A DNA stretch of 64,000 nucleotides from Ghiorsea bivora (GCF_000744415.1 NZ_JQLW01000007.1:62001-126000), one strand, 5' to 3'; shown: positions 35,398-44,703, counted from the stretch's first letter. A program made the numbers and translations. The notes: a model not told the origin generated them from the sequence alone.

Positions 35398-36876
35398 ATG
35401 ATACATACACTTTATGCACGCCTTGCGCTTACGCTGACACTGGCTTTGGGGCTGGTTGGTCTGATTTATGGTGTATTTATGTTTACCACCGTGCAGAAAA
35501 ATACCCAATATGCCGAACAATTGTTAAATCGTAACCTTGCAAAAACATTGGTGAATGAACGCAATCTTGTGCATGAAAACACATTGGATAAACAAGCACT
35601 CAAGGATATGTTTATGGCATATATGACGGTGAATCCAAGCATTGAAATTTATTTATTGGATTTGCAGGGTAAGGTTTTGTCCTATTCCGCAGACCCCGGG
35701 CAAGTAAAACGCGACCATGTTTCACTTCAACCTATTCGTGCATTTTTACAAAAGAATGCAAGTTTCCCCTTGCTCGGTGACGACCCTCGTTCATTGGATA
35801 GGCAAAAAGTTTTTTCAGTGACACCCATCCCCATGACGGATAATCCCAGTGGTTATTTATATGTGATTTTGAGAGGTGAGCAATATGATGCTGTAGAACA
35901 GTTGGCTAGGGATAAAGAATTATTATATTTGGGTGCTTGGGTGGTGAGCATTGCCTTGTTTGTCAGCCTTGTAGTTGGTTTATTGGTGTTTTATCCGATT
36001 ACACGTCGTTTACGTAAGCTTTCCCAACAGGTGGATGCATTTCGTCAATCTGAATTTAGAACATTGCCTGATTTTCAAGCATCAGAAGGCAAGGATGAAT
36101 TAAGTCAACTTGAGCGTAATGTGGCAGAAATGGCAAAACAAACCGTGCAACAGTTTGAACAGATATCCAAACAGGATGTCAAACGCCGTGACTTATTCGC
36201 CAGTCTTTCTCATGACTTACGCACACCACTTGCAGCATTACATGGCTATTTGGAAACCCTTGAAATGAAAGCAGACAGTTTGGATGAACAACAACGCCAT
36301 GCATATACTGAGCGGGCGATTAAGTTTAGTGATAGGCTGAAGCATTTAATTGATGAGCTGTTTGAAATGGCAAAATTGGACACCTTAGATTCAGCACCAC
36401 AAATTGAACCCTTTGCTTTGCCTGAATTGGTGCAAGATATGTTGCAGCAATATGAAGCTGGCGCACAACATAGGGGTGTATCTTTGGTGATGAAAGGCGA
36501 TACACATATGCCCTTGGTGCAAGCGGATATTGCCTTGATTCAAAGGGTGTTTGAGAATTTATTGGGTAATGCTTTGCGTTATGTTAAAAAGGGTGATGTG
36601 ATTACTGTATCATTGGAAAAGCATGATATGTATGTGAAGGTTGAGCTTGCTGATACAGGATGTGGCATACAGGAAGATATTTTACCGCATATTTTTGACC
36701 CTTTGTACCAAGGCAACAATACCCATCGTGGTGATGAGCATTCTGGGCTTGGCTTGGCGATTGTGAAGCGTATTTTGGAGCTTCATCAAAGCCATATCCA
36801 AGTGCAAAGTACATTAAACCATGGTACACGTTTCACATTTAGACTTTTTTATACAGGAGAGCACAACCATGCTTAA
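35398..36876 (+). CDS. Membrane sensor histidine kinase
   Basis: A 492-residue kinase. TM1 (about 8-31) and TM2 (about 178-200) flank a periplasmic sensor of about 145 residues with a PAS/Cache-like look; then HAMP (200-255), HisKA with His272 in SLSHDLRTPLAALHGY, and HATPase with N (RVFENLLGNALRY), G1 (DTGCGIQED) and G2 (HSGLGLAIVKRI) boxes. The ATG at 35398 gives a normal TM1; earlier in-frame starts lie inside the regulator gene. The ligand is unknown. It overlaps the FecR-like gene by eight bases. Confidence 0.9.
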   Translation: MIHTLYARLALTLTLALGLVGLIYGVFMFTTVQKNTQYAEQLLNRNLAKTLVNERNLVHENTLDKQALKDMFMAYMTVNPSIEIYLLDLQGKVLSYSADPGQVKRDHVSLQPIRAFLQKNASFPLLGDDPRSLDRQKVFSVTPIPMTDNPSGYLYVILRGEQYDAVEQLARDKELLYLGAWVVSIALFVSLVVGLLVFYPITRRLRKLSQQVDAFRQSEFRTLPDFQASEGKDELSQLERNVAEMAKQTVQQFEQISKQDVKRRDLFASLSHDLRTPLAALHGYLETLEMKADSLDEQQRHAYTERAIKFSDRLKHLIDELFEMAKLDTLDSAPQIEPFALPELVQDMLQQYEAGAQHRGVSLVMKGDTHMPLVQADIALIQRVFENLLGNALRYVKKGDVITVSLEKHDMYVKVELADTGCGIQEDILPHIFDPLYQGNNTHRGDEHSGLGLAIVKRILELHQSHIQVQSTLNHGTRFTFRLFYTGEHNHA

Positions 36877-37495
36877 AACGATACTTTTCACATTATGTTT
36901 GTCGTATGCATCAACAGCCCTTGCTGCTGATGGTAAGATTTACCTTCTTAAAGGCCCTGTGCTGATTAATGGTCATTTAGCATCCAAAGATACACCGATT
37001 CACTTTAGTGATGAGGTGCTTACGGGTGATAAAGCGCGGATTATCATGAAACTCGATGGCAGTGTGTATCGTATGGGTGGGCGTTCGCGTTTGGCATTGC
37101 CTGAACAAACGGAAAACTTTACTTTAAATGTATTTTTCGGCTCTGTTTTGGCTGTGTTTAAACGGAACACAGCCAAAACCATCCATACAAAAACTGCAGT
37201 GTTGGGTGTGCGCGGTACGGGTGTATTTTTAAATGTGGATCACGACCAAACATATTTGTGCACATGTTATGGTGATATAGATTTTTCAGATGTGAACGAT
37301 ATAGATAATGTGGCGCATATTCATGCTGAATACCATCAAGTGGTTGCCTTGAATCATCACACCCACAGCTTTTCCACACCCGCCATGGTTGGACATGTAA
37401 GCCAAGACCTATTTGAGCTTGAAGCACTCGCCGAACGCACGCCACCATCCACCTTTACCGTTGACGCTCATGCCAACAATAAAGTGGAATTTTAA
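36869..37495 (+). CDS. Exported FecR-domain protein
   Basis: A 208-residue protein with a signal peptide (to about LAA, residue 19) and a FecR domain: GPVLINGHLASKDTPIHFSDEVLTGDKARIIMKLDGSVYRM, FGSVLAVF and KTAVLGVRGTGVFLNV. The kinase-like anti-sigma helices of FecR are absent, so it is more like a stand-alone sensory or structural domain. ACAGGAGAG precedes the ATG at 36869, inside the end of the kinase gene, so it is coupled to the two-component system and may tune its signal. CLCTCYGDIDF carries two cysteines that may be redox-active. Confidence 0.75.
   Translation: MLKTILFTLCLSYASTALAADGKIYLLKGPVLINGHLASKDTPIHFSDEVLTGDKARIIMKLDGSVYRMGGRSRLALPEQTENFTLNVFFGSVLAVFKRNTAKTIHTKTAVLGVRGTGVFLNVDHDQTYLCTCYGDIDFSDVNDIDNVAHIHAEYHQVVALNHHTHSFSTPAMVGHVSQDLFELEALAERTPPSTFTVDAHANNKVEF
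37145..37179 (+). repeat. Perfect 14-bp hairpin inside the FecR-domain gene
   Basis: GTTTTGGCTGTGTT (37145-37158) and AACACAGCCAAAAC (37166-37179) are exact reverse complements around a seven-base loop. The segment encodes VLAVFKRNTAKT. It lacks a trailing T-tract. Confidence 0.7.
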
Positions 37496-37498
37496 TGC

Positions 37499-37665
37499 TA
37501 AGGAAGCCCTGAATAAGTCTGGATGAAATACATTGTATTTCAGGGTATTCAACATCAAGGCGTGAGTTGCATGGAATAGCACGGCTATTGCTTAAACTGC
37601 ACAACGCAGAGTTTGGATGCACTGGACACAATATATGCGTTCATGACTTGTTCAGAGATTCCCTA
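37499..37665. mobile_element. MITE-like 167-bp element
   Basis: Terminal inverted repeats at 37499-37519 (starts TAAGGAAGCCCTGAATAAGT) and 37645-37665 match at 17 of 21 positions without gaps. Both ends read TA outward, as for elements with a TA target. There is an internal 7-bp hairpin (GAAATAC-ATT-GTATTTC) and no coding frame. It begins three bases after the FecR-domain stop and ends six bases from the stop of the convergent DUF4399 gene. The ends resemble those of IS-derived miniature elements, but no parent IS is in the window. Confidence 0.6.
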
Positions 37666-37670
37666 ACCCC

Positions 37671-38105
37671 TTATTTTACCGTAATATGAATCGTGCGACT
37701 CATCACTTGACCATATGATTGGTGATGACCATCGGCAAACTGAAGTGTTAAGGTATGTTTGCCGGGTTTGAGTTTGATGGTGGTTTCCGTTTGCCCTTTG
37801 CCAAAATGGATATGTTTATCATCAGCAGGCACCACTTCATTTTCAGGAATATAAGCGCCATCAATGATTAAGTGATGATGTCCTGTGCCTTCAATGATTT
37901 CCCCCGCTTTGTGTACTCTCATGCCCTTGATGCCCATTTTCACAAGCAAAGGACTAGAGACGGTATCACCATCTTTGGGGCTGATAAATTGTGGACCTAA
38001 TGTGTATGACTGACTACATACGCCTTCATGCTGACATGCGGCTTGCGCCATGCTGCTGATGAAGAGTGTGCTTGTTAGTGCGAGAAGTGTGAACCAATAT
38101 TTCAT
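37671..38105 (-). CDS. Exported DUF4399 protein
   Basis: A 144-residue exported protein (signal to about AQAA, residue 22). FISPKDGDTVSSPLLVKMGIKGM, EGTGHHHLIIDG and KLKPGKHTLTLQFADGHHQSYG are the marks of DUF4399, a beta-sandwich family of unknown function that often carries conserved histidines. The ATG at 38105 follows AAAGGAGATT and is chosen over 38165. Four histidines in HHH and HH clusters could bind a metal; this is inference. It is convergent with the FecR-domain gene across the MITE-like element. Confidence 0.82.
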   Translation of the reverse strand: MKYWFTLLALTSTLFISSMAQAACQHEGVCSQSYTLGPQFISPKDGDTVSSPLLVKMGIKGMRVHKAGEIIEGTGHHHLIIDGAYIPENEVVPADDKHIHFGKGQTETTIKLKPGKHTLTLQFADGHHQSYGQVMSRTIHITVK

Positions 38106-38274
38106 ATGAATCTCCTTTTTTGTTGCTGCTGGTAAAGTATGCTGAAACCATGAAAAGATAAACACAAACTTCGTATGCTTATTCTTTTGTTGATGTACCT
38201 AGTAAAGGGTGAGTTTGGGTGTTAAGTTTCGCAGATATAGATACAGTTTAAATGATGAAACAAGGGGCAACACC

Positions 38275-39306
38275 ATGGCAGATAACAAAGGAAAAGCGTT
38301 AGAAACAGCACTTGCGCAAATCGAAAAGCAGTTTGGACAAGGCACCATTATGCGCATGGGTGATAAAGCGCATGTAGACGTGGAAGTGATTGGTTCTGGT
38401 TCATTGGCTTTGGATGCTGCCCTCGGCATAGGTGGTTATCCACGTGGTCGTATTGTTGAGATTTATGGTCCTGAAAGTTCAGGTAAAACAACTTTGGCGC
38501 TTCATGCCGTGGCAGAAGCACAAAAAGCAGGTGGTAAAGCCGCATTTATTGATGCAGAACATGCCCTAGACCCTGATTATGCACGTAAATTGGGTGTGGA
38601 TGTGGACAACCTTTATTTATCGCAACCTGATTGCGGTGAGCAAGCTTTGGAAATTGTGGATATGTTAACCCGCTCAGGTGCTTTGGATATTTTGGTTATC
38701 GATTCGGTTGCAGCTTTAACACCGCGTGCTGAGCTTGATGGTGACATGGGTGATTCACACATGGGTTTGCAAGCACGTTTGATGTCACAAGCTTTGCGTA
38801 AACTTACATCAGCTATTTCTCGTACCAATACTACCGTCATTTTCATCAACCAATTGCGCATGAAGATTGGTGTGATGTTTGGCAACCCTGAAACCACAAC
38901 AGGTGGTAATGCACTGAAATTTTATGCATCGGTTCGCCTTGATGTACGTCGTACGGGCTCCATCAAAAAAGGTGAAGATGTGTTGGGTAATGATACCAAA
39001 GTAAAAGTAGTCAAAAACAAAATGGCACCACCATTCAAACTGGCAAAATTCAGCATTATGTATGGTGAAGGCGTGTCACATGTCGGTGAAGTGGTTGATA
39101 TGGGTGTGGAATATGGGCATGTGAAGAAAAGTGGTGCTTGGTATGCCGTTGGCACTGAGCGTATTGGGCAAGGTCGTGATAATGCGATTCAATATCTTAA
39201 AGACCACCCTGATTTATTGAATGATATTGAAAGCAAAGTGCGTGAAGAGTTGGGTTTACCAGAAATGAAATTTAGCTTAGAAAAGCCGAGTGTCACAAAA
39301 GAATAA
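38275..39306 (+). CDS. recA: Recombinase RecA
   Basis: Strand exchange and SOS co-protease, 343 residues. Walker A is [10 protein letters not shown], Walker [13 protein letters not shown], and loop L2 [25 protein letters not shown]. The ATG at 38275 follows CAAGGGG and gives the normal N-terminus; an upstream in-frame start is less likely. No clear LexA box of the E. coli type was found in the 109 bases upstream. Its end overlaps recX by 17 bases. Confidence 0.98.
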   Translation: MADNKGKALETALAQIEKQFGQGTIMRMGDKAHVDVEVIGSGSLALDAALGIGGYPRGRIVEIYGPESSGKTTLALHAVAEAQKAGGKAAFIDAEHALDPDYARKLGVDVDNLYLSQPDCGEQALEIVDMLTRSGALDILVIDSVAALTPRAELDGDMGDSHMGLQARLMSQALRKLTSAISRTNTTVIFINQLRMKIGVMFGNPETTTGGNALKFYASVRLDVRRTGSIKKGEDVLGNDTKVKVVKNKMAPPFKLAKFSIMYGEGVSHVGEVVDMGVEYGHVKKSGAWYAVGTERIGQGRDNAIQYLKDHPDLLNDIESKVREELGLPEMKFSLEKPSVTKE

Positions 39307-39778
39307 TGCCATTAAGAAAGAACAGCTTGAAGCTTATAAATCAGCTGTTCGTTTCTTAGGAATTCGTGAACATAATGAACACGAGTTGCGCGAGAAGTTA
39401 AGTAAAAAAAACTATGATGATATTATTATTGATGATGTTATCGAGCTATTAAAACAATATGATTATTTGAGTGAAATGCGCTATGCGGAAACCTTTTTGC
39501 GCTCTAGGCTTAAAAAAGGTGAAACACCATGGCTTGCAGCGCAAAAAGCACGGCAGAAGGGTGCTGAAGCGGTAGCTCTTAAAACTGCTTTAATCGATGC
39601 AGAACAAGGGTTTGACGCTTGGGCTGCATGCAAAGAAGTATTGGATAAACGTGACCCAACAGGGTTATACAAACACGATAAACGTGTTTGGCAGCGACAA
39701 ATGCGATACTTGCAAAACAAGGGGTATGATATTCATACCATTTTGCAGGTGATGAACAATGAGGATGAGACAACATGA
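39290..39778 (+). CDS. recX: Regulatory protein RecX
   Basis: A 162-residue inhibitor of RecA filaments. Three-helix repeats are visible: [63 protein letters not shown] is the canonical core. The start is GTG inside the end of recA, so translation is coupled and lower than that of recA. It overlaps alaS by four bases (ATGA), as is common in recA-recX-alaS strings. Confidence 0.92.
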   Translation: MSQKNNAIKKEQLEAYKSAVRFLGIREHNEHELREKLSKKNYDDIIIDDVIELLKQYDYLSEMRYAETFLRSRLKKGETPWLAAQKARQKGAEAVALKTALIDAEQGFDAWAACKEVLDKRDPTGLYKHDKRVWQRQMRYLQNKGYDIHTILQVMNNEDETT

Positions 39779-42387
39779 AAACATCGGAAATTCGTAAGAA
39801 GTTTCTTGGCTATTTTGCAAGCAAAGGGCATGAGGTTGTTGAATCAAGTTCGCTGGTGCCACATGGCGACCCGACTTTGATGTTTACCAATGCGGGCATG
39901 GTTCCGTTTAAGCATGTTTTCTTGGGTGATGAGACTCGCTCTTATGTTCGCGCCACATCCAGCCAAAAGTGCGTGCGCGCTGGTGGTAAACACAACGATT
40001 TGGAAAATGTTGGGCATACCGCTCGTCATCACACCTTTTTTGAAATGCTGGGTAATTTCTCCTTTGGTGATTATTTCAAAGAGGATGCCATCAACTTTGC
40101 ATGGGAATTTTTAACTGAAGAATTAAAACTCGATAAAAGCCGTTTGTTTGTCACCGTCTTTGAAGATGATGATGAAGCCTATGATTTATGGACAAAAGGC
40201 GTGGGTATCCCTGAAGATAAAATCGCTAGAATTGGTGCCAAGGATAACTTCTGGAGCATGGGTGATACGGGACCTTGTGGACCTTGCTCGGAAATTTTTT
40301 ATGACCACGGTGAGCATGTGTGGGGTGGGCCTCCGGGTACACCCGAAGAAGATGGCGACCGATTTGTGGAAATCTGGAACCTTGTGTTTATGCAGTATGA
40401 TAGGGATGCAGAAGGCACTTTAAACCCGCTGCCCAAACCTTCTGTGGATACAGGCATGGGCTTGGAGCGTGTCGCAGCGGTATTGCAAGGTACGCACGAC
40501 AATTACAGCATTGATTTGTTTCAAAACCTGATTGCTGCAGCGAGTAAAGTCACAGGCATCAAACTTGGCGATAGCGATGAACAAGATGTTTCACTTCGTG
40601 TGCTTGCAGACCATTTGCGCTCGGTATCTTTCCTGCTTGCTGATGGCGTGTTGCCATCCAATGAAGGGCGCGGGTTTGTGCTTCGTCGTATTTTGCGCCG
40701 CGCTTGCCGTCATGGGCGTTTATTGGGCATGAAACAGGCCTTTATGTATAAGCTTGTGCAGGCCTTGGTCGATGAAATGGGCGACCATTTTACAGAGCTA
40801 AAAGAAGCGCAGGGCAATATCGAGCAAGTCATTCGCATTGAAGAAGAACGCTTTATCAAAACCTTGGATAAAGGTTTGAAGTTGGTGGAACAAGCCGTAA
40901 GTGATGCAGGTGAGGGCGGCACAATTCCCGGTAAAACACTGTTTACCTTGTATGACACTTTTGGTTTCCCCACCGATTTAACCGCCGATATTCTTAAAGG
41001 TCAGAATATTCATTTGGACATGGATGGTTTTGAAGTCTGCATGAATGAACAACGCGAGCGGGCAAGGGCTGCTTGGGGCGGCTCTGGCGAAGCGGCATTA
41101 CCCAAGGCTGTGTTTGAGATTCGTGAGCAACACGGTGCCACCGATTTCTTGGGTTACACCACGATTCAAGCCGAAGGTGCGATTTCTGGCTTGATTGCAG
41201 GTGACAAAGCTGCGGATGTTGCCAAAGAAGGTGATGAAGTCTGGCTGATTGCCAATCAAACTCCATTTTATGCCGAATCAGGCGGTCAAACAGGTGATAC
41301 AGGCGTGATTCGCAACAAAGATGCCGAGTTTGTGGTCACCGACACCAAAAAAGTGCTATCTGACCTGTTTGTGCATATCGGTAAAGTGAGCAAAGGTTCG
41401 TTCAGCGTGGGCGATACTGCCGTGTTTGAAGTGCAGGGTGCGCGCCGCGATGCCATTGCCCGCAATCATACAGCAACCCACTTGATGCACGCAGTGTTAC
41501 GAGATGTATTGGGTGAGCATGTGAAACAAGCTGGTTCATTGGTTACGGATGAACGCTTACGTTTTGATTTCAGCCATCATCAACCTGTATCCGAAGATGA
41601 GCGCAAAATCATTGAAGCGCGGGTGAATGCAGCGATTTGGGCGAATGATGCCGTAGAAACCAAGCTGATGACCCAAGATGAAGCCGTGGCATCAGGTGCC
41701 ATGGCACTGTTTGGCGAGAAATATGGTGATGAAGTGCGTGTGGTCTCTGCTGGGTTTTCAACTGAGCTTTGCGGTGGCACACATGTGAAACGCACAGGTG
41801 ATATTGGTGTGTTCCGTATTGTGTCCGAAGCAGGTATTGCCGCAGGTGTGCGCCGTATTGAAGCGGTGACAGGTGAGGCAGCCTATCAATCCTTTGTGGC
41901 GGATGCCGATGCGCTGAATAGGGCGGCGAACTTGGTCAAAGTGCGCCCCAATGAAGTGGTGGATGCCATCAAAACCTTGCAAATCAAGCTTAAAGATGCC
42001 GAAAAAGAGCTGCAATCGGTGAAAGCCAAGGCTTCCACTGGTCAGTTGGATGATTTGATTGCCACAGCCCAAGATGTAAATGGTATCAAGCTGCTTACTG
42101 CCGAAGTCAAAGATGTGGCAGACATGCGCGACTTTATGGATAAAGCCAAAGGTAAGCTCAAGTCTGGCGTGATTGTATTTGGGCAAATCAAAGGCGAAAA
42201 AGTGCAATTGGTCGCAGGTGTGACCAAGGATTTAACGGATAAATACAACGCTGGGCAAATCGTGCGTGAAGTCGCTCAAATATGCGGCGGTAAAGGCGGC
42301 GGTAAACCCGACCTCGCGATGGCTGGCGGTACTGAACCTTCTAAACTCAAAGAAGCCTTGTCGGAAGCTTGTAACTTGCTGAAATAA
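39775..42387 (+). CDS. alaS: Alanine-tRNA ligase
   Basis: Class II synthetase of 870 residues with all domains: aminoacylation (FTNAGMVPFKHVFLG, VRAGGKHNDLENVG), tRNA recognition, editing (HTATHLMHAVLRDVLG zinc histidines; CGGTHVKRTGDIG) and the C-Ala oligomerisation domain ending in GGKGGGKPDLAMAGG. Length is normal. It begins within the recX stop. Downstream the DNA changes to the AT-richer restriction-modification cassette. Confidence 0.98.
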   Translation: MKTSEIRKKFLGYFASKGHEVVESSSLVPHGDPTLMFTNAGMVPFKHVFLGDETRSYVRATSSQKCVRAGGKHNDLENVGHTARHHTFFEMLGNFSFGDYFKEDAINFAWEFLTEELKLDKSRLFVTVFEDDDEAYDLWTKGVGIPEDKIARIGAKDNFWSMGDTGPCGPCSEIFYDHGEHVWGGPPGTPEEDGDRFVEIWNLVFMQYDRDAEGTLNPLPKPSVDTGMGLERVAAVLQGTHDNYSIDLFQNLIAAASKVTGIKLGDSDEQDVSLRVLADHLRSVSFLLADGVLPSNEGRGFVLRRILRRACRHGRLLGMKQAFMYKLVQALVDEMGDHFTELKEAQGNIEQVIRIEEERFIKTLDKGLKLVEQAVSDAGEGGTIPGKTLFTLYDTFGFPTDLTADILKGQNIHLDMDGFEVCMNEQRERARAAWGGSGEAALPKAVFEIREQHGATDFLGYTTIQAEGAISGLIAGDKAADVAKEGDEVWLIANQTPFYAESGGQTGDTGVIRNKDAEFVVTDTKKVLSDLFVHIGKVSKGSFSVGDTAVFEVQGARRDAIARNHTATHLMHAVLRDVLGEHVKQAGSLVTDERLRFDFSHHQPVSEDERKIIEARVNAAIWANDAVETKLMTQDEAVASGAMALFGEKYGDEVRVVSAGFSTELCGGTHVKRTGDIGVFRIVSEAGIAAGVRRIEAVTGEAAYQSFVADADALNRAANLVKVRPNEVVDAIKTLQIKLKDAEKELQSVKAKASTGQLDDLIATAQDVNGIKLLTAEVKDVADMRDFMDKAKGKLKSGVIVFGQIKGEKVQLVAGVTKDLTDKYNAGQIVREVAQICGGKGGGKPDLAMAGGTEPSKLKEALSEACNLLK

Positions 42388-42425
42388 CTGCATTTTTTCT
42401 TGTGCCTTGAGGAGAGTGCAAGTGT

Positions 42426-42578
42426 TTGGTTTTATGGTTTGTCGCTGGATTAGGTGCCTTATCCGAGGGGTTACTGATAAGGCCAATGATGTGCAAAGCT
42501 GATGTTGAATTGAACAATGTGTCACTGGAGCTTAAGGTTCCGTCTAAAGTTGATTTAAAGAGAGAGTTGAATAGTTGA
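42426..42578 (+). CDS. Possible 50-residue membrane miniprotein upstream of the methyltransferase
   Basis: An open frame from TTG at 42426, nine bases after GAGGAGAG, to a TGA that overlaps the TTG start of the methyltransferase. The product would have one hydrophobic segment (LVLWFVAGLGALSEGLL) and a charged tail (KVPSKVDLKRELNS). The overlap suggests coupled translation. No family is recognised; it could also be a chance frame. Confidence 0.3.
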   Translation: MVLWFVAGLGALSEGLLIRPMMCKADVELNNVSLELKVPSKVDLKRELNS

Positions 42579-43828
42579 AAAAAGAAGCGCGTTCTGGAAC
42601 ATTTTCAGGTAACATGAAGTTGCCTATACACCGATGGTTTCGGTATTCAGCAGGTTTTTCAGCTGAATGGGTAGAGAGCGAAATAAGAAGGTTTGAAGAG
42701 GATACTAACCAAAAAGCAAAAGTTTTTGACCCTTTTGTAGGCTCTGGAACAACAGCCTTAGCCGCATGTGCTACAGGAAATGAATCCTTTGGGTTCGATG
42801 GACACCCTTTTGTTGCTAGAATTGCTCAAACAAAGAATCTCTGGTATTTGAATGAGTTGGAGTTTAAAGAAGCGTGTCAACTTGTCATAGAAAAAGCTCG
42901 TAAAAGTAAGATAAAAACTAAACGGTATGATGAGTCAAAGCTTCTTGGGAAGTGTTATGATTTTGAGACTCTAAGTTTATTAGATAACTTGAGGCTTGCA
43001 TACGAAAAGTTAGCAACTAAAAACCCCATTTGGGAATTAGTACACCTAAACATAACTTCGATATTGAGAGCATGTAGTAACGTTGGTACTGCACAGTGGC
43101 AATATATTTTACCTAATAAAACCAAATCAAAAGTGCTAAATGTGTATGAGGCATTTTTGGCTAAAGCAGAGCTGATGGCATTAGATATGAAATATGCTAA
43201 AGATAATAAATGGGTAAATTCAGCACATATATGTGAGCAGGATGTTAGAGATAAAATAAGTATCCCTCTATGCAATCTTTTAATTACATCTCCACCTTAC
43301 CCAAATAATTATGATTACGCTGATGCTACTAGATTAGAAATGACATTCTGGGGTGAAATTGAAGGGTGGGGTGATTTAAAATCGGCTGTGAGACCAACAA
43401 TTATGCGTTCATGCTCGCAGCATTCTGCAGGCGATAAAGTTGTTCTTGATGATATTTTACGCGAACCTTTATTGGAACCAATTATTGATGAGTTAGCTCC
43501 CGTAGCAAGAGAATTAGAAAAAGTTCGTTTAACCAAGGGCGGTAGGAAAACTTATCACACTATGGTAGCAGCTTACTTCTTTGACCTTGCCAAAATATGG
43601 AAAAACTCTAGAGCAGTTATGGAAGATGGGGCTCGAGTATGTTTTGTGATTGGAGACTCTGCTCCATATGGTGTTTATGTTCCTGCAGAAAGGTGGCTTG
43701 GTGAATTAGCTTTAGCTAGTGGCTTCAAAAGTTTTAAATTTGAGAAGCTACGAGACAGAAATATTAAATGGAAAAATAGAACCCATACAGTTCCTTTGCA
43801 TGAAGGAAGACTTTGGGTGGAGGGTTAA
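42575..43828 (+). CDS. DNA methyltransferase of a type II-like restriction-modification system
   Basis: A 417-residue S-adenosylmethionine-dependent amino-methyltransferase, N4-cytosine or N6-adenine. The AdoMet motif FDPFVGSGTT (51-60) comes before the catalytic TSPPY (238-242), the reverse of the usual N4-cytosine (beta) order. The start is TTG at 42575; the conserved-looking RSGTF...MKLPIHRWFRYSAGFSAEW region argues against the later ATG at 42614. Base composition is AT-richer than neighbours, suggesting horizontal gain. The recognition site cannot be read from the sequence. The nuclease gene follows two bases later. Confidence 0.85.
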   Translation: MKKEARSGTFSGNMKLPIHRWFRYSAGFSAEWVESEIRRFEEDTNQKAKVFDPFVGSGTTALAACATGNESFGFDGHPFVARIAQTKNLWYLNELEFKEACQLVIEKARKSKIKTKRYDESKLLGKCYDFETLSLLDNLRLAYEKLATKNPIWELVHLNITSILRACSNVGTAQWQYILPNKTKSKVLNVYEAFLAKAELMALDMKYAKDNKWVNSAHICEQDVRDKISIPLCNLLITSPPYPNNYDYADATRLEMTFWGEIEGWGDLKSAVRPTIMRSCSQHSAGDKVVLDDILREPLLEPIIDELAPVARELEKVRLTKGGRKTYHTMVAAYFFDLAKIWKNSRAVMEDGARVCFVIGDSAPYGVYVPAERWLGELALASGFKSFKFEKLRDRNIKWKNRTHTVPLHEGRLWVEG

Positions 43829-43830
43829 CA

Positions 43831-44703
43831 ATGGCAAAAGCTCCTGTACATAAATTGGGACAAATGATTGGTGAATTCATAGAAAAGCATTTTGAACCTC
43901 AACTTAGTCAGATATGTACTCAACGACAATTATATTTAGATGTGGTTGGAAAAGAACGTACAGCACGAAGAGGGAAAAAGGTATCATGGCACGATAATTA
44001 TGGAAATAAACATGATTTAGACTTTGTTATAGAAAGGGGTGGCTCCGATGCTGTACTTGGAGTTCCAGTAGCTATTATCGAAATTGCTTGGCGTCGTTAC
44101 ACCAAACATTCCAAAAATAAAGCCCAAGAAATACAAGGTGCAGTTCTTCCTATTGCTGAAAAATACAAGTATCACAAGCCTTTTTTAGGTGCGGTGATTG
44201 CAGGTGATTATACGAAGCCATCAATTACACAATTGAATTCATGTGGGTTTGCAACAATTTATTTTAAATATGAGGATATAGTCTCAGCATTCGCCACTGT
44301 AAATGTGGATATTAAGTATGGGGAAAAGACTCCAGATGATGTAGCACAGAAAATAGTTGTAGCATTAGAAAAGTTGTCTTTCAGTCAATATGAACAAGTC
44401 TTCCAGAAAATAGTTGAGTTAAGTGATAAGGAAGTTTCTTCTTTCAAAGAAAAGCTAATTGCTGCACTTGATAGACAAGTCCAACAAATAATTATTGCAC
44501 CACTATATGGTGCTAATAATACTTTCCCTACGATTGATGATGCTATTAACTACTTAGATAACTTTGACGCCGAATTGAGCTCTATAGGGGCAGAGCTAAT
44601 GAAAATTTTTGTTCAAGTCAGGTACTCTAATGGAGATAATATTTCTGGGGAATTCTCATCAAATGAATTTGCTTCTGATTTTTTAATGAGTATTGTGAAA
44701 TAA
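43831..44703 (+). CDS. Probable restriction endonuclease partner
   Basis: A 290-residue protein with a PD-(D/E)XK-like core: DLDFVIERGG (Asp64) followed 20 residues later by AIIEIAWRRYTKHSKNKAQEI (Glu84). The E-I-A-W-R-R-Y segment resembles catalytic regions of type II nucleases. The rest is helical and shows no known domain. The ATG at 43831 follows GGAGGG; position directly after the methyltransferase is the main argument for a nuclease role. No controller protein gene or transposase is nearby. Confidence 0.65.
   Translation: MAKAPVHKLGQMIGEFIEKHFEPQLSQICTQRQLYLDVVGKERTARRGKKVSWHDNYGNKHDLDFVIERGGSDAVLGVPVAIIEIAWRRYTKHSKNKAQEIQGAVLPIAEKYKYHKPFLGAVIAGDYTKPSITQLNSCGFATIYFKYEDIVSAFATVNVDIKYGEKTPDDVAQKIVVALEKLSFSQYEQVFQKIVELSDKEVSSFKEKLIAALDRQVQQIIIAPLYGANNTFPTIDDAINYLDNFDAELSSIGAELMKIFVQVRYSNGDNISGEFSSNEFASDFLMSIVK

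Noticed and set aside
38166-38274. LexA operator before recA
   Set aside because: No CTGT-N8-ACAG or clear relative was found; SOS control may use another motif that cannot be recognised by eye.
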